NCBI RefSeq assembly: GCF_023022965.1
Contig: NZ_CP095462.1
Location: 3,762,001-3,826,000, forward strand
DNA from: Ectobacillus sp. JY-23
Lineage (GTDB): Bacteria; Bacillota; Bacilli; Bacillales; Bacillaceae_G
Length of the DNA: 64,000 bases
Reading direction: 5' to 3'
The stretch's first letter is position 1, and every line of letters starts with the position of its first letter. The notes under the pieces are model-generated. The model was not told the DNA's origin. It worked only from the letters and a program-made list of their open reading frames with translations, and made no database searches. A program made the translations under genes and the position numbers. Of the stretch, positions 53,426-60,993 are shown in pieces.

Positions 53426-54427
53426 ATGGAGCAAACGAAACCTAGTGTCTTTATTGGATCTTCTCGAGAAGCGATGGAGTATGTCAACGCCGTACAAAAG
53501 GCGCTGGAGTATCATGCGGAAGTGAATCCCTGGTATGCGGGTGTGTTTCAGTCTGGCAATTATACGATGCAGGATTTGGAGGAACAATTGCAGCAAAACG
53601 ACTTTGCGGTGTTCATATGTTCCCCGGACGATATCATCCATATTCGTGGTAAAACCTTCCTAATCACAAGAGATAACACGTTGTTTGAAATGGGGTTGTT
53701 TTGGGGCAAATTAAGAAAAGAACGCGTGTTTTATTTGCTGCCTAAAACAACGCCAAAGCCAAGAGATGACATTGATTTGGAAGGCTATCACTTTTTATCA
53801 GATTTAGTAGGCGTAAATCCATTAACCTATCAAACAGATGTCAAAAATTATGATGCTGCAGTGAGCGTGTCTTGTCAGCACATCATCAAACAAATCAAAG
53901 CGTTGCAATGTTATAAAGACCCGGAAACACGTTTACAGGAAGTGGAGAGAGAACAGAAGGTAAGAGATGCAGCAGCGTTGTTCATTCTCAATCTAGCAAA
54001 AGAGCTCATTCGTTCGGACAAATCAAGATTGTATGACTTTTTAAAGGAGTCGCTTCAGGCTGCGTATGCGATCTTTCCGGGCTTCAATAATTCAGGAGTG
54101 GGCGTTTGGAAAAAGGAAGGAAGCGATGGGTTAAAGCACGTTGCGGGCAAAGTGGGCAGTGTTAACTTTTATCCGTTTCACGCAAAAGATGAGCAAAAAC
54201 GAGTGCTTGTGGTAGAGAGCTTTCTCAAAGGAGAAGTGCTCGTTCATTTAACGCATGCGCACTTGTTCCACACCTATCTCATATGCTATCCTATAGGCAA
54301 AGATTTGGTTATTACGATTACGATGGATGGTCGGCGAGAGTTATCGGAAGAAGAAACACGTTATGTGATAGTTGCCAATCAAGAGCTTATGGGAACCATA
54401 AACTATTTGTTCGGAGGTGCTTCATGA
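53426..54427 (+). CDS. TIR-like predicted nucleotide-binding protein with C-terminal sensor-like domain
   Basis: 333 aa from the second ATG (53426), because the first (53414) overlaps the GGGAGGT ribosome binding site. The N-terminal domain (about 5-120) is of the TIR-like PF10137 type: SVFIGSSREAMEYVNAVQKAL, PWYAGVFQSGNYTMQDLEEQL, FAVFICSPDD and NTLFEMGLFWGKLRKERVFYLLP. The glutamate in NTLFEMG is the expected catalytic residue of TIR NADases. The C-terminal part (about 180-330) looks like a GAF-type fold. A plausible abortive-infection NADase whose trigger would act on the C-terminal domain. Overlaps the following small gene by 4 bp. Confidence 0.75.
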   Translation: MEQTKPSVFIGSSREAMEYVNAVQKALEYHAEVNPWYAGVFQSGNYTMQDLEEQLQQNDFAVFICSPDDIIHIRGKTFLITRDNTLFEMGLFWGKLRKERVFYLLPKTTPKPRDDIDLEGYHFLSDLVGVNPLTYQTDVKNYDAAVSVSCQHIIKQIKALQCYKDPETRLQEVEREQKVRDAAALFILNLAKELIRSDKSRLYDFLKESLQAAYAIFPGFNNSGVGVWKKEGSDGLKHVAGKVGSVNFYPFHAKDEQKRVLVVESFLKGEVLVHLTHAHLFHTYLICYPIGKDLVITITMDGRRELSEEETRYVIVANQELMGTINYLFGGAS

Positions 54428-54603
54428 CTACATATTTAGACCCGGCTGCGATGAAAAAACTGCTGGCTGAAAAAGATACAAAGCAAAAAAGCGAGGCTGT
54501 TGTTACAAAAGCAGTAGCACCGGTCAAAGGAGAAGAACGAGTCGGCGTGGTTGTCTACAGAAGCAAAGCCGAATACGGCATTCCCTTTGAACAGCATGCA
54601 TAA
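54424..54603 (+). CDS. Small protein coupled to the TIR-like gene (59 aa)
   Basis: ATG overlapping the TIR-like stop (ATGA) with GGAGG upstream. Lysine-rich N-terminal half (MKKLLAEKDTKQKSE) and a short C-terminal beta-like region GVVVYRSKAEYGIPF. No family recognised. The tight coupling suggests a partner or inhibitor of the TIR-like protein; this is inference. Followed by a terminator. Confidence 0.6.
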   Translation: MTTYLDPAAMKKLLAEKDTKQKSEAVVTKAVAPVKGEERVGVVVYRSKAEYGIPFEQHA

Positions 54604-54633
54604 AAACACTTCGGTAGCGGAGTGTTTTTTTAT
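54602..54633 (+). terminator. Intrinsic terminator
   Basis: AACACTTCGG-TAG-CGGAGTGTT-type hairpin with a T run, closing the TIR operon and the defence island. Confidence 0.75.
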
Positions 54634-54833
54634 GTAAGCAAATATATGAGTTTACATGAATGCTTTATCAGTAGTACTGACCATATGGTGGATTATATGC
54701 CAACAACGGGCGGAGAAAAAGTGAAGAATCACAAATGGGTGGTAGAAGAAGAACTTTCACCCGTGAATAAAGATGTTACCAATCACGAATCATTTGTACC
54801 GCAAAGCCGGGCACTCATGGTGTCCGGCTTTTA
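54634..54833 (+). other. Possible small ORF or gene relic, and terminator
   Basis: A GTG at 54721 with a GGGCGGAG motif upstream opens a frame beginning VKNHKWVVEEELSPVNKDV. The frame runs through a strong hairpin (AAAGCCGGGCAC/GTGTCCGGCTTT, 54803-54832) into the convergent gene, so it is either a relic or chance. The hairpin is a good bidirectional terminator for the minus-strand operon. Confidence 0.35.
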
Positions 54834-55317
54834 TAATAGGGCGGCATCACGCCGCTCTCGCTGTAAGCGGAGGAACTGCCGCGTTCGACCTTATAGGATA
54901 ACTTCCATGTCGCCGCTTCGCTCCATGTTTCTGTAAATGTGACGATGTATATTTCATGATCAATTGTTGCTACGCTTGTCTCGCGTCTCACTTCGTATCC
55001 ATCCACCTTGCCTTCCCACATGCCAATTGTCTTAGGAAAGTTATCAATCACAGTGCCCTGCTCAGACGTCGCAAGTGCAACGGCATCTTCTTTTGTGAAG
55101 GGCGGGGGCAGAGGAGATGTGAGCTGAAAATAGCTCAAAGTTACAGTGACAATGGTTATTGAAGCAAGCAACCAGCGCTTATAATGCTGAGATTTGTCAA
55201 CGAAGGCATATAAGATGGCTGCGGCCATACCAGCCAGCGCGAGCATTGTGGTTTGAAACCAGATGCCGTTTGCAAGTCCGCATATGCCAAGTATGAATAT
55301 ATATAAGCGGTTATCAT
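54815..55317 (-). pseudogene. Small membrane protein frameshifted at a TA repeat
   Basis: The frame ending at 54815 is open back to about 55325 but has an ATG only at 55246, in the middle of a helix. The better start, ATG 55317, is 8 bp after the upstream gene's stop. It is out of frame by one TA unit in the run ATATATATA (55297-55305). Removing one TA gives a continuous 166-aa protein with three N-terminal helices and an extracellular domain. Either a true frameshift, a phase-variable tract or a sequencing error. As it stands only a 143-aa product from 55246 is possible. Confidence 0.45.
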
Positions 55318-55324
55318 TCGGTAG

Positions 55325-55540
55325 CTACCGTGATTGAAGAAAATCGACCGCAATGGAAACAAGGTTGCCATACACGATTACAATCGCACCGATATACAGC
55401 GTAAATAAGAAAAACCAACCAATGAACGCTGCTCCTTTTTCATAGACGGTGTCTTCTATACTAAATGCACCGAACAGGCATGAGGAAAGGGAAACGGTGA
55501 CGAAGGTTGCGGTCGCCTTTTTTGCAAAATAGTTGCTCAT
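55325..55540 (-). CDS. Small membrane protein (71 aa)
   Basis: ATG at 55540 overlaps the upstream gene's stop (ATGA). Two helices (about 10-28 and 42-64). Middle gene of a minus-strand group of small membrane proteins. No family recognised. Confidence 0.55.
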   Translation of the reverse strand: MSNYFAKKATATFVTVSLSSCLFGAFSIEDTVYEKGAAFIGWFFLFTLYIGAIVIVYGNLVSIAVDFLQSR

Positions 55541-55752
55541 AGCATATACACAAGCCCCGCTACTCCTAAACACACAACTCCAATGCCGCCGCTCCAAAAT
55601 GCAATTCTCTCTCGAAATGAGCGATGCTCCTTTGTTTCTGAATGAAAGTTTGCACGCTGTCGATCACTGTTAACCCAAGCACCGAGAAATACACCGGATA
55701 TGAGCAAGCTTATTATACCGATACCGAGTAAAATAGTGAATATACTCATCAT
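55537..55752 (-). CDS. DUF5316-like small membrane protein
   Basis: 71 aa; AAAGGAAG RBS ahead of two adjacent ATGs (55752, 55749). Two helices separated by a polar loop GAWVNSDRQRANFHSETKEHR, a pattern found in the DUF5316 family of Bacillaceae. Function unknown. First of three coupled genes. Confidence 0.65.
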   Translation of the reverse strand: MMSIFTILLGIGIISLLISGVFLGAWVNSDRQRANFHSETKEHRSFRERIAFWSGGIGVVCLGVAGLVYML

Positions 55753-55762
55753 GGCACTTCCT

Positions 55763-56230
55763 TTAATCCCATATATTTGGCCGTTCTACGCCAATTGTGC
55801 GCATATAACCGAGCAGCTGGCCGGTATGAATGGATTCATGATACGCAACCCGCAGCAGCATGTCGCCGAGTGTTCGAATGTAACCGACATTGGAGCGATC
55901 GATTTCTACGGTATGCAGGTCATCGGGGTGAAGAGTTGTGATGTAATGCAAGAAGCCTTCCCGATAGGGCCTTGCAAAGGCAAGTTCGTCCTCAACAGAT
56001 AGAAAGGCTCGTGCTTCAAATGGATTAGTTTTCGCGATACTGCCTTTATTGAGAAGAATTTGATGATAGAGATATTCACCTTCAAGTACATGCCGAATGA
56101 GATCTGCGCATGTAAATGCGTTATCATCAGGCCTCCAGTGCAGGCTTTCGGCAGGGAGAGCTGACCAAACCTTAATACTGCGGCGGCGTACTTCTTCAAA
56201 GTTCAGCAAAATTAATTCTTTTGCATGCAT
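55763..56230 (-). CDS. DinB-family protein
   Basis: 155 aa, AAGGAGG RBS. A four-helix DinB/YfiT-like bundle with the metal-binding histidines expected in LIRHVLEGEYLYHQIL and RVAYHESIHTGQLLGYMR. Members are metal-dependent enzymes, often thiol transferases, or of unknown function. Upstream on the same strand is the HAD phosphatase. Confidence 0.85.
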   Translation of the reverse strand: MHAKELILLNFEEVRRRSIKVWSALPAESLHWRPDDNAFTCADLIRHVLEGEYLYHQILLNKGSIAKTNPFEARAFLSVEDELAFARPYREGFLHYITTLHPDDLHTVEIDRSNVGYIRTLGDMLLRVAYHESIHTGQLLGYMRTIGVERPNIWD

Positions 56231-56248
56231 GAAATGGACCTCCTTTTC

Positions 56249-56935
56249 TTACTTATTTCGACAGGTTCCTGATTTGTACCTCTCAATAACTGCAATGATT
56301 TCAAGTAAATCATCAACTACATCGTCCCCGATAAACGCCTCGCCCCAAAAGGGATCACGTTTCCATACGGCATGCATCCCGGCTTGGCGCGCCCCTCGCA
56401 CATCGTTATCAGGATGGTCGCCGACATACAAGCTCTCCTCTGGTTTCACGTTCAGGTAGCATAGTGCTCTTTGAAAAAGTGCTGGGTTCGGTTTTTTAAG
56501 GCCTTCTTGCTCTGAGATGAAAATAGCATCTATATATTGGTGCAACCCAAGTGCCCGTAAATTGGCGGTCTGAAAATTGGTAAAGCCGTTGGTGATGATG
56601 CCAAGCTGCATCCTTTTTTCCTGCAATAGCCGCAGCAGTAGTGCAAGATTAGGAAACGGTGTGCAGCTATGCTGAAATTTAGATACATAATCAGCCAGCA
56701 GCTCCTCCCAAGTAACCCCTTCTATTTTATATTCTCGTATGAGTTCCTTATATACCTTGTCTTTCCAAACGTAGCCCCTTTGGTCCAGATGGATAAAGCG
56801 TTCTTTAAATGCCTTCTCTGGTATATGGTGGAGCGCATGTGCATAACGCCTATATTGATCTTTAATAAACAAACGCAGCGAGGCATCTCGGTCCAGCAAG
56901 GTGCCATCGAGGTCAAAGAGAACGGCTTTTATCAT
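56249..56935 (-). CDS. HAD-family phosphatase
   Basis: 228 aa from the ATG at 56935 (AAAGGAGG RBS); a longer frame to 57040 lacks an RBS. HAD motifs: I VLFDLDGTLLDRD, II GIITNGFTN, III lysine in EGLKKPNPALFQ and IV YVGDHPDNDVRGARQAG. All catalytic residues are present. Resembles YjjG/phosphoglycolate phosphatase-like subfamily IA enzymes acting on small phosphorylated metabolites. Probably co-transcribed with the DinB gene 18 bp downstream. Confidence 0.88.
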   Translation of the reverse strand: MIKAVLFDLDGTLLDRDASLRLFIKDQYRRYAHALHHIPEKAFKERFIHLDQRGYVWKDKVYKELIREYKIEGVTWEELLADYVSKFQHSCTPFPNLALLLRLLQEKRMQLGIITNGFTNFQTANLRALGLHQYIDAIFISEQEGLKKPNPALFQRALCYLNVKPEESLYVGDHPDNDVRGARQAGMHAVWKRDPFWGEAFIGDDVVDDLLEIIAVIERYKSGTCRNK

Positions 56936-57271
56936 AGAAATGCCTCCTTTTATGAGGAAGAAATTGTTAATAATATAATCATATAAAAACGAAGTGTGGA
57001 TATGAAGAGTTTTTTCGATAAAGTAGGAAGGTAGATACAAAGGGGGATCTCGAGTTCTATTATAGAAGAGCTAATACGCGAGAAAGAGGTACTGGATTTT
57101 TCATAGGAACGCCTCATAGTTAGCAATCAAATAAAAAAGTTACTTTTAAGCATTTTATTTTGAGATCACTTTTTGTAATTTCACATACCGTACATGAATT
57201 ATCTTAAATACAACCAATCGTCTCTTCTTACATATAAAGATGACTGGCTGACGATTGAAAAGTTTATAAAG
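56936..57271. other. Intergenic region with possible gene relics
   Basis: No supported gene. Short + strand open stretches (for example the ATG at 57194 giving 31 codons that end in the terminator at 57272) look like remnants. The presence of a strong + strand terminator at 57272 without an upstream + gene supports loss of a gene here. Confidence 0.4.
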
Positions 57272-57309
57272 AAAGGCCCTACCGCGTAAGCAGGTAGGGC
57301 CTTTCTTTT
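57272..57309 (+). terminator. Strong intrinsic terminator
   Basis: Perfect 12-bp stem AAAGGCCCTACC / GGTAGGGCCTTT with a 9-nt loop and a T-rich tail, immediately before the tandem repeat. Confidence 0.88.
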
Positions 57310-57488
57310 GGCCGATAGAAGGAGTAAAACGGCCGATAGAAGGAGTAAAACGGCCGATAGAAGGAGTAAAACGGCCGATAGAAGGAGTAAAACGGCCGAT
57401 AGAAGGAGTAAAACGGCCGATAGAAGGAGTAAAACGGCCGATAGAAGGAGTAAAACGGCCGATAGAAGGAGTAAAACGGCCGATAGAA
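57310..57488. repeat. Near-perfect 21-bp tandem repeat (array 4, 8 units plus a partial ninth)
   Basis: Eight identical 21-bp units (57310-57477) and a truncated ninth. Each unit starts GGCCGATAG and ends GAGTAAAAC. The head GGCCGA and tail TAAAA match the degenerate arrays at 4216, 9059 and 14484. Being a multiple of 3, it creates artificial open frames on both strands. No unique spacers, so not CRISPR. Confidence 0.92.
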
Positions 57489-57598
57489 CAAATAAGCGAT
57501 GTGTTTCTTATTATTTTTTATCATTTCAGGAAATTTGTTTATTCTGTGTAATAATATTTCTCTACATTGCATATAAAATATAGAAATTTTATTTCAAA

Positions 57599-57632
57599 AT
57601 GTATAGACCATCACGACACGTTGTGCTATATT
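57599..57632 (+). promoter_or_regulatory. Promoter with GntR/HutC-like operator
   Basis: ATGTATAGACCAT (57599-57611) resembles the NagR/YvoA-type half-conserved operator (TGGTATAGACCA). It overlaps a -35-like TAGACC (57604-57609); with a 17-bp spacer the -10 is TATATT (57627-57632). A second inverted repeat, CACGACA/CGTTGTG, lies in the spacer. It would control the PTS operon starting at 57684. Confidence 0.5.
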
Positions 57633-57683
57633 ATTGTACAAATGATGCTATCATTTTGAAACAATATTACAGGGGGAATTTTA

Positions 57684-57992
57684 ATGAAGGTACTATTTGT
57701 TTGCTCTGGGGGCATGTCGAGTGCAATAGTTGTAAACGCTTTAAAAAAGGAAGCTGACAAACAAGGCGTTGAAATGAAAGTGCTTGCAGTTGGTACACAG
57801 GAATTTGGAGAAGAAGTGAAGAATGGTTGGGATGTTGCGATGGTGGCACCACAAGTTAGACACCGCTTTACAGAATTAAAAGCAGAAGCAGATGAAGCAT
57901 CTGTTCCTTGTGATGTAATCCCGCCGCAAGCATATAGCCCGCTTGGTGGTCCGGCACTATTTAAAAAGGCACAAGAGCTGTGCAATTTGTAA
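57684..57992 (+). CDS. PTS lactose/cellobiose-family EIIB
   Basis: 102 aa. Phosphocysteine loop MKVLFVCSGGMSSAIV (Cys7) and VAMVAPQVRHRF are typical of IIB-lac/chitobiose proteins. It receives phosphate from the IIA at 62151 and passes it to the sugar during IIC transport. First gene of the operon; AGGGGG RBS. Confidence 0.92.
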   Translation: MKVLFVCSGGMSSAIVVNALKKEADKQGVEMKVLAVGTQEFGEEVKNGWDVAMVAPQVRHRFTELKAEADEASVPCDVIPPQAYSPLGGPALFKKAQELCNL

Positions 57993-58024
57993 GCGTTTCA
58001 TAAAAAGGGGTGGGGGGAATATAT

Positions 58025-59299
58025 ATGAATTCATTTGTTAACTTTTTAGAGAAAAACCTTTCCGGTCCTATGGCACGCTTGTCTGAGCAAAAGCATTTGC
58101 GCGCCATTCGTGACGGTGTTATTTCTGCATTACCGTTTATCATTATCGGAAGTTTGTTTTTAATTATCGCGTTCCCGCCGGTAGCGAAGGACTCTGCGCT
58201 TGCGATTTGGGCACAAAAACATATTTTTGAAATCTTAATTCCGTATCGCCTGACGATGTTTATCATGTCGCTCTACATAGCCTTCGGAATCGGGTATAAT
58301 CTCGCGAAGAGCTACAAGCTCGACCCGCTTTCCGGTGCACAGCTTGCGGTAGGTGCGTTCTTAATGACGATTGCGCCAAAGGTGATGGATAAAGTCGGCT
58401 TTGTGTTGCCGATGACAAACCTTGGTGGCCACGGCTTGTTTGTGGCGATGCTAGTTTCCATTTTTGCGGTAGAAGTATTGCGTTTCTGTAAGCAAAAGAA
58501 CATTACAATTAAAATGCCTGAGCAAGTACCGACTTCGGTTGCGCGCTCATTTGAATCTTTAATTCCGGTTGCAATTGTAATCGGTGTCATGACACTTATT
58601 ACAGTCGTATTTGCGATTGATTTACACACGCTTGTTGATAAAGCAGTTGCACCTTTAGTAAAAGCGGGCGACAGCTTACCTGGTATTTTGATTCCGGTCT
58701 TTTTAATTACATTCTTCTGGGCTTTTGGTATTCATGGTGTATCTATCGTTGGTACAGTTGCACGTCCGGTATGGGAAGTATATTTGGCGAAAAACGCTGA
58801 GGCGGTTGCCGCAGGTCAAACAATTCCTTATACAGCGCCTGAAACATTCTTTCAATGGTTCATCTGGATTGGCGGTTCCGGTGCGACACTTGGTTTGGTA
58901 TTAGCGATGCTGTTCTTCTCTAAATCACAGTATGGTAAAGCGTTAGGACGTACAACTCTTGTACCAAGTATTTTCAATATTAATGAACCGGTTATTTTCG
59001 GTGCACCAATTGTATTAAATCCGATTCTAATTATTCCATTTGTTATCATTCCAATCATTACAGCAACTCTTTCTTATTTTGCGACAGTGCTTGGCTTTGT
59101 TAATCCAACATATATTATGGTACCTTGGACATTACCGGCACCAATTGGAGCTTACTTGGCCACAGGTGGTGACTGGAGAGCAATTATTCTCGTTCTTGTG
59201 AATATCGCGATTTCGTTCTTTATCTACTTACCATTCTTCAAAATGTATGATAAGAGATTACTAGAGCAAGAGGGAACAAACGAAAATAACGTAGCTTAA
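58025..59299 (+). CDS. PTS lactose/cellobiose-family EIIC permease
   Basis: 424 aa from the ATG at 58025 after a GGGGTGGGGGG tract. About ten membrane segments. The family signature is visible: IRDGVISALPFIIIGSLFLI at the N-terminus and LVPSIFNINEPVIFGAPIVLNPILIIPF late in the protein (NEPVIFG loop of the sugar site). It imports and phosphorylates a disaccharide. From its neighbours a MurNAc- or GlcNAc-containing disaccharide is likely; chitobiose or a beta-glucoside is possible. Confidence 0.92.
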   Translation: MNSFVNFLEKNLSGPMARLSEQKHLRAIRDGVISALPFIIIGSLFLIIAFPPVAKDSALAIWAQKHIFEILIPYRLTMFIMSLYIAFGIGYNLAKSYKLDPLSGAQLAVGAFLMTIAPKVMDKVGFVLPMTNLGGHGLFVAMLVSIFAVEVLRFCKQKNITIKMPEQVPTSVARSFESLIPVAIVIGVMTLITVVFAIDLHTLVDKAVAPLVKAGDSLPGILIPVFLITFFWAFGIHGVSIVGTVARPVWEVYLAKNAEAVAAGQTIPYTAPETFFQWFIWIGGSGATLGLVLAMLFFSKSQYGKALGRTTLVPSIFNINEPVIFGAPIVLNPILIIPFVIIPIITATLSYFATVLGFVNPTYIMVPWTLPAPIGAYLATGGDWRAIILVLVNIAISFFIYLPFFKMYDKRLLEQEGTNENNVA

Positions 59300-59308
59300 T
59301 ACATCGTG

Positions 59309-59336
59309 TCGAAGCGGGATGTAAGTCCCGCTTCGA
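59309..59336 (+). other. Intra-operon hairpin
   Basis: Perfect 11-bp stem TCGAAGCGGGA / TCCCGCTTCGA with no T run, between the IIC gene and the next. More likely an mRNA 3'-end stabiliser or processing site that tunes relative expression than a terminator. Confidence 0.55.
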
Positions 59337-59361
59337 ACGATTATAAAAGGAGGAAGAGACG

Positions 59362-59634
59362 ATGTTGATCCGCTTCGGATATAAAAGTGCGTTTCTTTTT
59401 TTTACGCTCGTTGTAGGTGCGAATCTATTGTTCACACCGCTTTTGAAGATGACAGGCATGAGCAGCCAACTCAGCTTGTTTGTCGTGAACAGCATTGCTT
59501 CTAGTGCAGCGCTGACATGCGTGGCGTGGCTGATAGAGCGCAAATGTGAAAACATACAGCAGGCTTCCAAATGGTTTGGTATTTCGCTCGTAGTATGTAC
59601 GGCAGCGAGCTACTATTTGATTTTTATCTATTAA
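59362..59634 (+). CDS. Small membrane protein of the PTS operon (90 aa)
   Basis: AGGAGG RBS. Three helices (about 8-27, 38-58, 70-89). No family recognised. It lies between IIC and the GH4 gene, so it probably has an accessory role in the same pathway. Confidence 0.65.
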   Translation: MLIRFGYKSAFLFFTLVVGANLLFTPLLKMTGMSSQLSLFVVNSIASSAALTCVAWLIERKCENIQQASKWFGISLVVCTAASYYLIFIY

Positions 59635-59649
59635 AGGGAGTGCAAACAC

Positions 59650-60981
59650 ATGACGCAAGAAGGGGTAAAAATTGTAACAATCGGCGGCGGATCCAGCTAT
59701 ACGCCAGAGCTTGTGGAAGGATTTATTAAGCGATACCATGAATTGCCGGTACGAGAATTATGGCTTGTGGATATTGAGGCAGGAAAAGAAAAGCTGGAGA
59801 TTGTCGGCAATTTAGCAAAGCGTATGGTACAAGAAGCAGGTGTACCAATGGAAATTAAGCTGACGCTAGATCGCAAGGAAGCGCTGCGCGGTGCGGATTT
59901 CGTTACAACGCAAATGCGTGTAGGTCTATTAGACGCACGCATAAAAGATGAGCGTATTCCGCTGAAGCATGGCATGATCGGGCAAGAAACGAACGGAGCG
60001 GGTGGTTTGTTTAAAGGGCTGCGCACCATTCCAGTATTGCTTGAAATTGCCGAGGAAATGCAGCTGCTGTGTCCGGACGCGTGGCTGATCAATTTTACAA
60101 ATCCGGCAGGTATGGTAACAGAAGCCTTGCTGCGCTACAGTAACCATAAACGCGTTGTCGGCGTGTGCAACGTGCCAATTCATACGCAGATTACGATCGC
60201 GAAGCTGCTTGATGTGGAGGTAAGCCGCGTTCATATCGATTTTGCAGGACTGAATCATATGGTCTTCGGTCTACATGTATATGTAGATGGAAACGATGTC
60301 ACAGAACGCGTCATCAAGCTGCTTTGTGATCCGGACGTACAAATGTCCATGCGCAACATTGCGCCGCTGCCATGGCAACCAGAGTTCCTGCAAGCCCTTG
60401 GTGTTATTCCTTGTCCATATCACCGCTATTACTACAAAACAAAGGACATTTTAGAGGAAGAGCTGGAAGCGTTTAAAAGCGGTACAACACGTGCAGAAGT
60501 TGTGAAGCGTCTTGAAGACGAGCTGTTTGCACTGTACAAGGATGAAACGCTTCGCGTGAAGCCGCCGCAGCTAGAAAAACGCGGAGGCGCTTATTACAGC
60601 GATGCTGCCTGCAGTTTAATTTCTTCTATATATAATGATAAAAAAGATATTCAAACCTTAAATGTACAAAATAACGGCGCGATTGCTGGTCTGCCAAATG
60701 AATCAGCAGTAGAAGTGAGCTGTATCGTCACAAAAGATGGTCCAAGGCCGCTCGCAATAGGAGAGCTACCGGTGGCAGTAAATGGTCTCGTGCAAGAGAT
60801 TAAATCATTTGAACGCCTAGGAGCGGAAGCGGCTGTCACAGGTTCATATGAAACGGCTTTGCTTGCATTAACAATTAATCCGCTTGTACCGACAGATGAG
60901 CTAGCAAAGGTCGTCTTAGATGAACTATTGGAAGCGCATCGTGACTACTTGCCGCAATTTTTCCAAACACAAATGATATAA
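59650..60981 (+). CDS. GH4-family 6-phospho-glycosidase
   Basis: 443 aa, right for GH4. The N-terminal NAD-binding loop VTIGGGSSYTPELVEGF, then GADFVTTQMRVG, QETNGAGGLFKGLRTIP, the metal ligands Cys173 in GVCNVPIH and His203 in GLNHMVFG, and INFTNPAGMVTEA. GH4 enzymes use NAD and Mn to cleave 6-phospho-sugars by a redox-elimination route. The closest type by sequence feel is 6-phospho-beta-glucosidase (LicH/CelF-like), but amino-sugar neighbours suggest an amino-sugar disaccharide-6-phosphate. AGGGAG RBS. Confidence 0.9.
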   Translation: MTQEGVKIVTIGGGSSYTPELVEGFIKRYHELPVRELWLVDIEAGKEKLEIVGNLAKRMVQEAGVPMEIKLTLDRKEALRGADFVTTQMRVGLLDARIKDERIPLKHGMIGQETNGAGGLFKGLRTIPVLLEIAEEMQLLCPDAWLINFTNPAGMVTEALLRYSNHKRVVGVCNVPIHTQITIAKLLDVEVSRVHIDFAGLNHMVFGLHVYVDGNDVTERVIKLLCDPDVQMSMRNIAPLPWQPEFLQALGVIPCPYHRYYYKTKDILEEELEAFKSGTTRAEVVKRLEDELFALYKDETLRVKPPQLEKRGGAYYSDAACSLISSIYNDKKDIQTLNVQNNGAIAGLPNESAVEVSCIVTKDGPRPLAIGELPVAVNGLVQEIKSFERLGAEAAVTGSYETALLALTINPLVPTDELAKVVLDELLEAHRDYLPQFFQTQMI

Positions 60982-60993
60982 GGGGGAAAACGG

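Noticed and set aside
18675-54634. Prophage or integrative element
   Set aside because: No integrase, transposase, terminase or conjugation gene, no tRNA at the borders and no flanking repeats that I could see by eye.
57310-57488. CRISPR array
   Set aside because: Repeats are directly adjacent with no spacers, and no cas genes are present.
57279-57583. Open frames on both strands made of repeated 7-residue units (DRRSKTA on +, FYRPFYS on -)
   Set aside because: They are by-products of the 21-bp tandem repeat, whose length is a multiple of 3; no RBS and no sensible domains.
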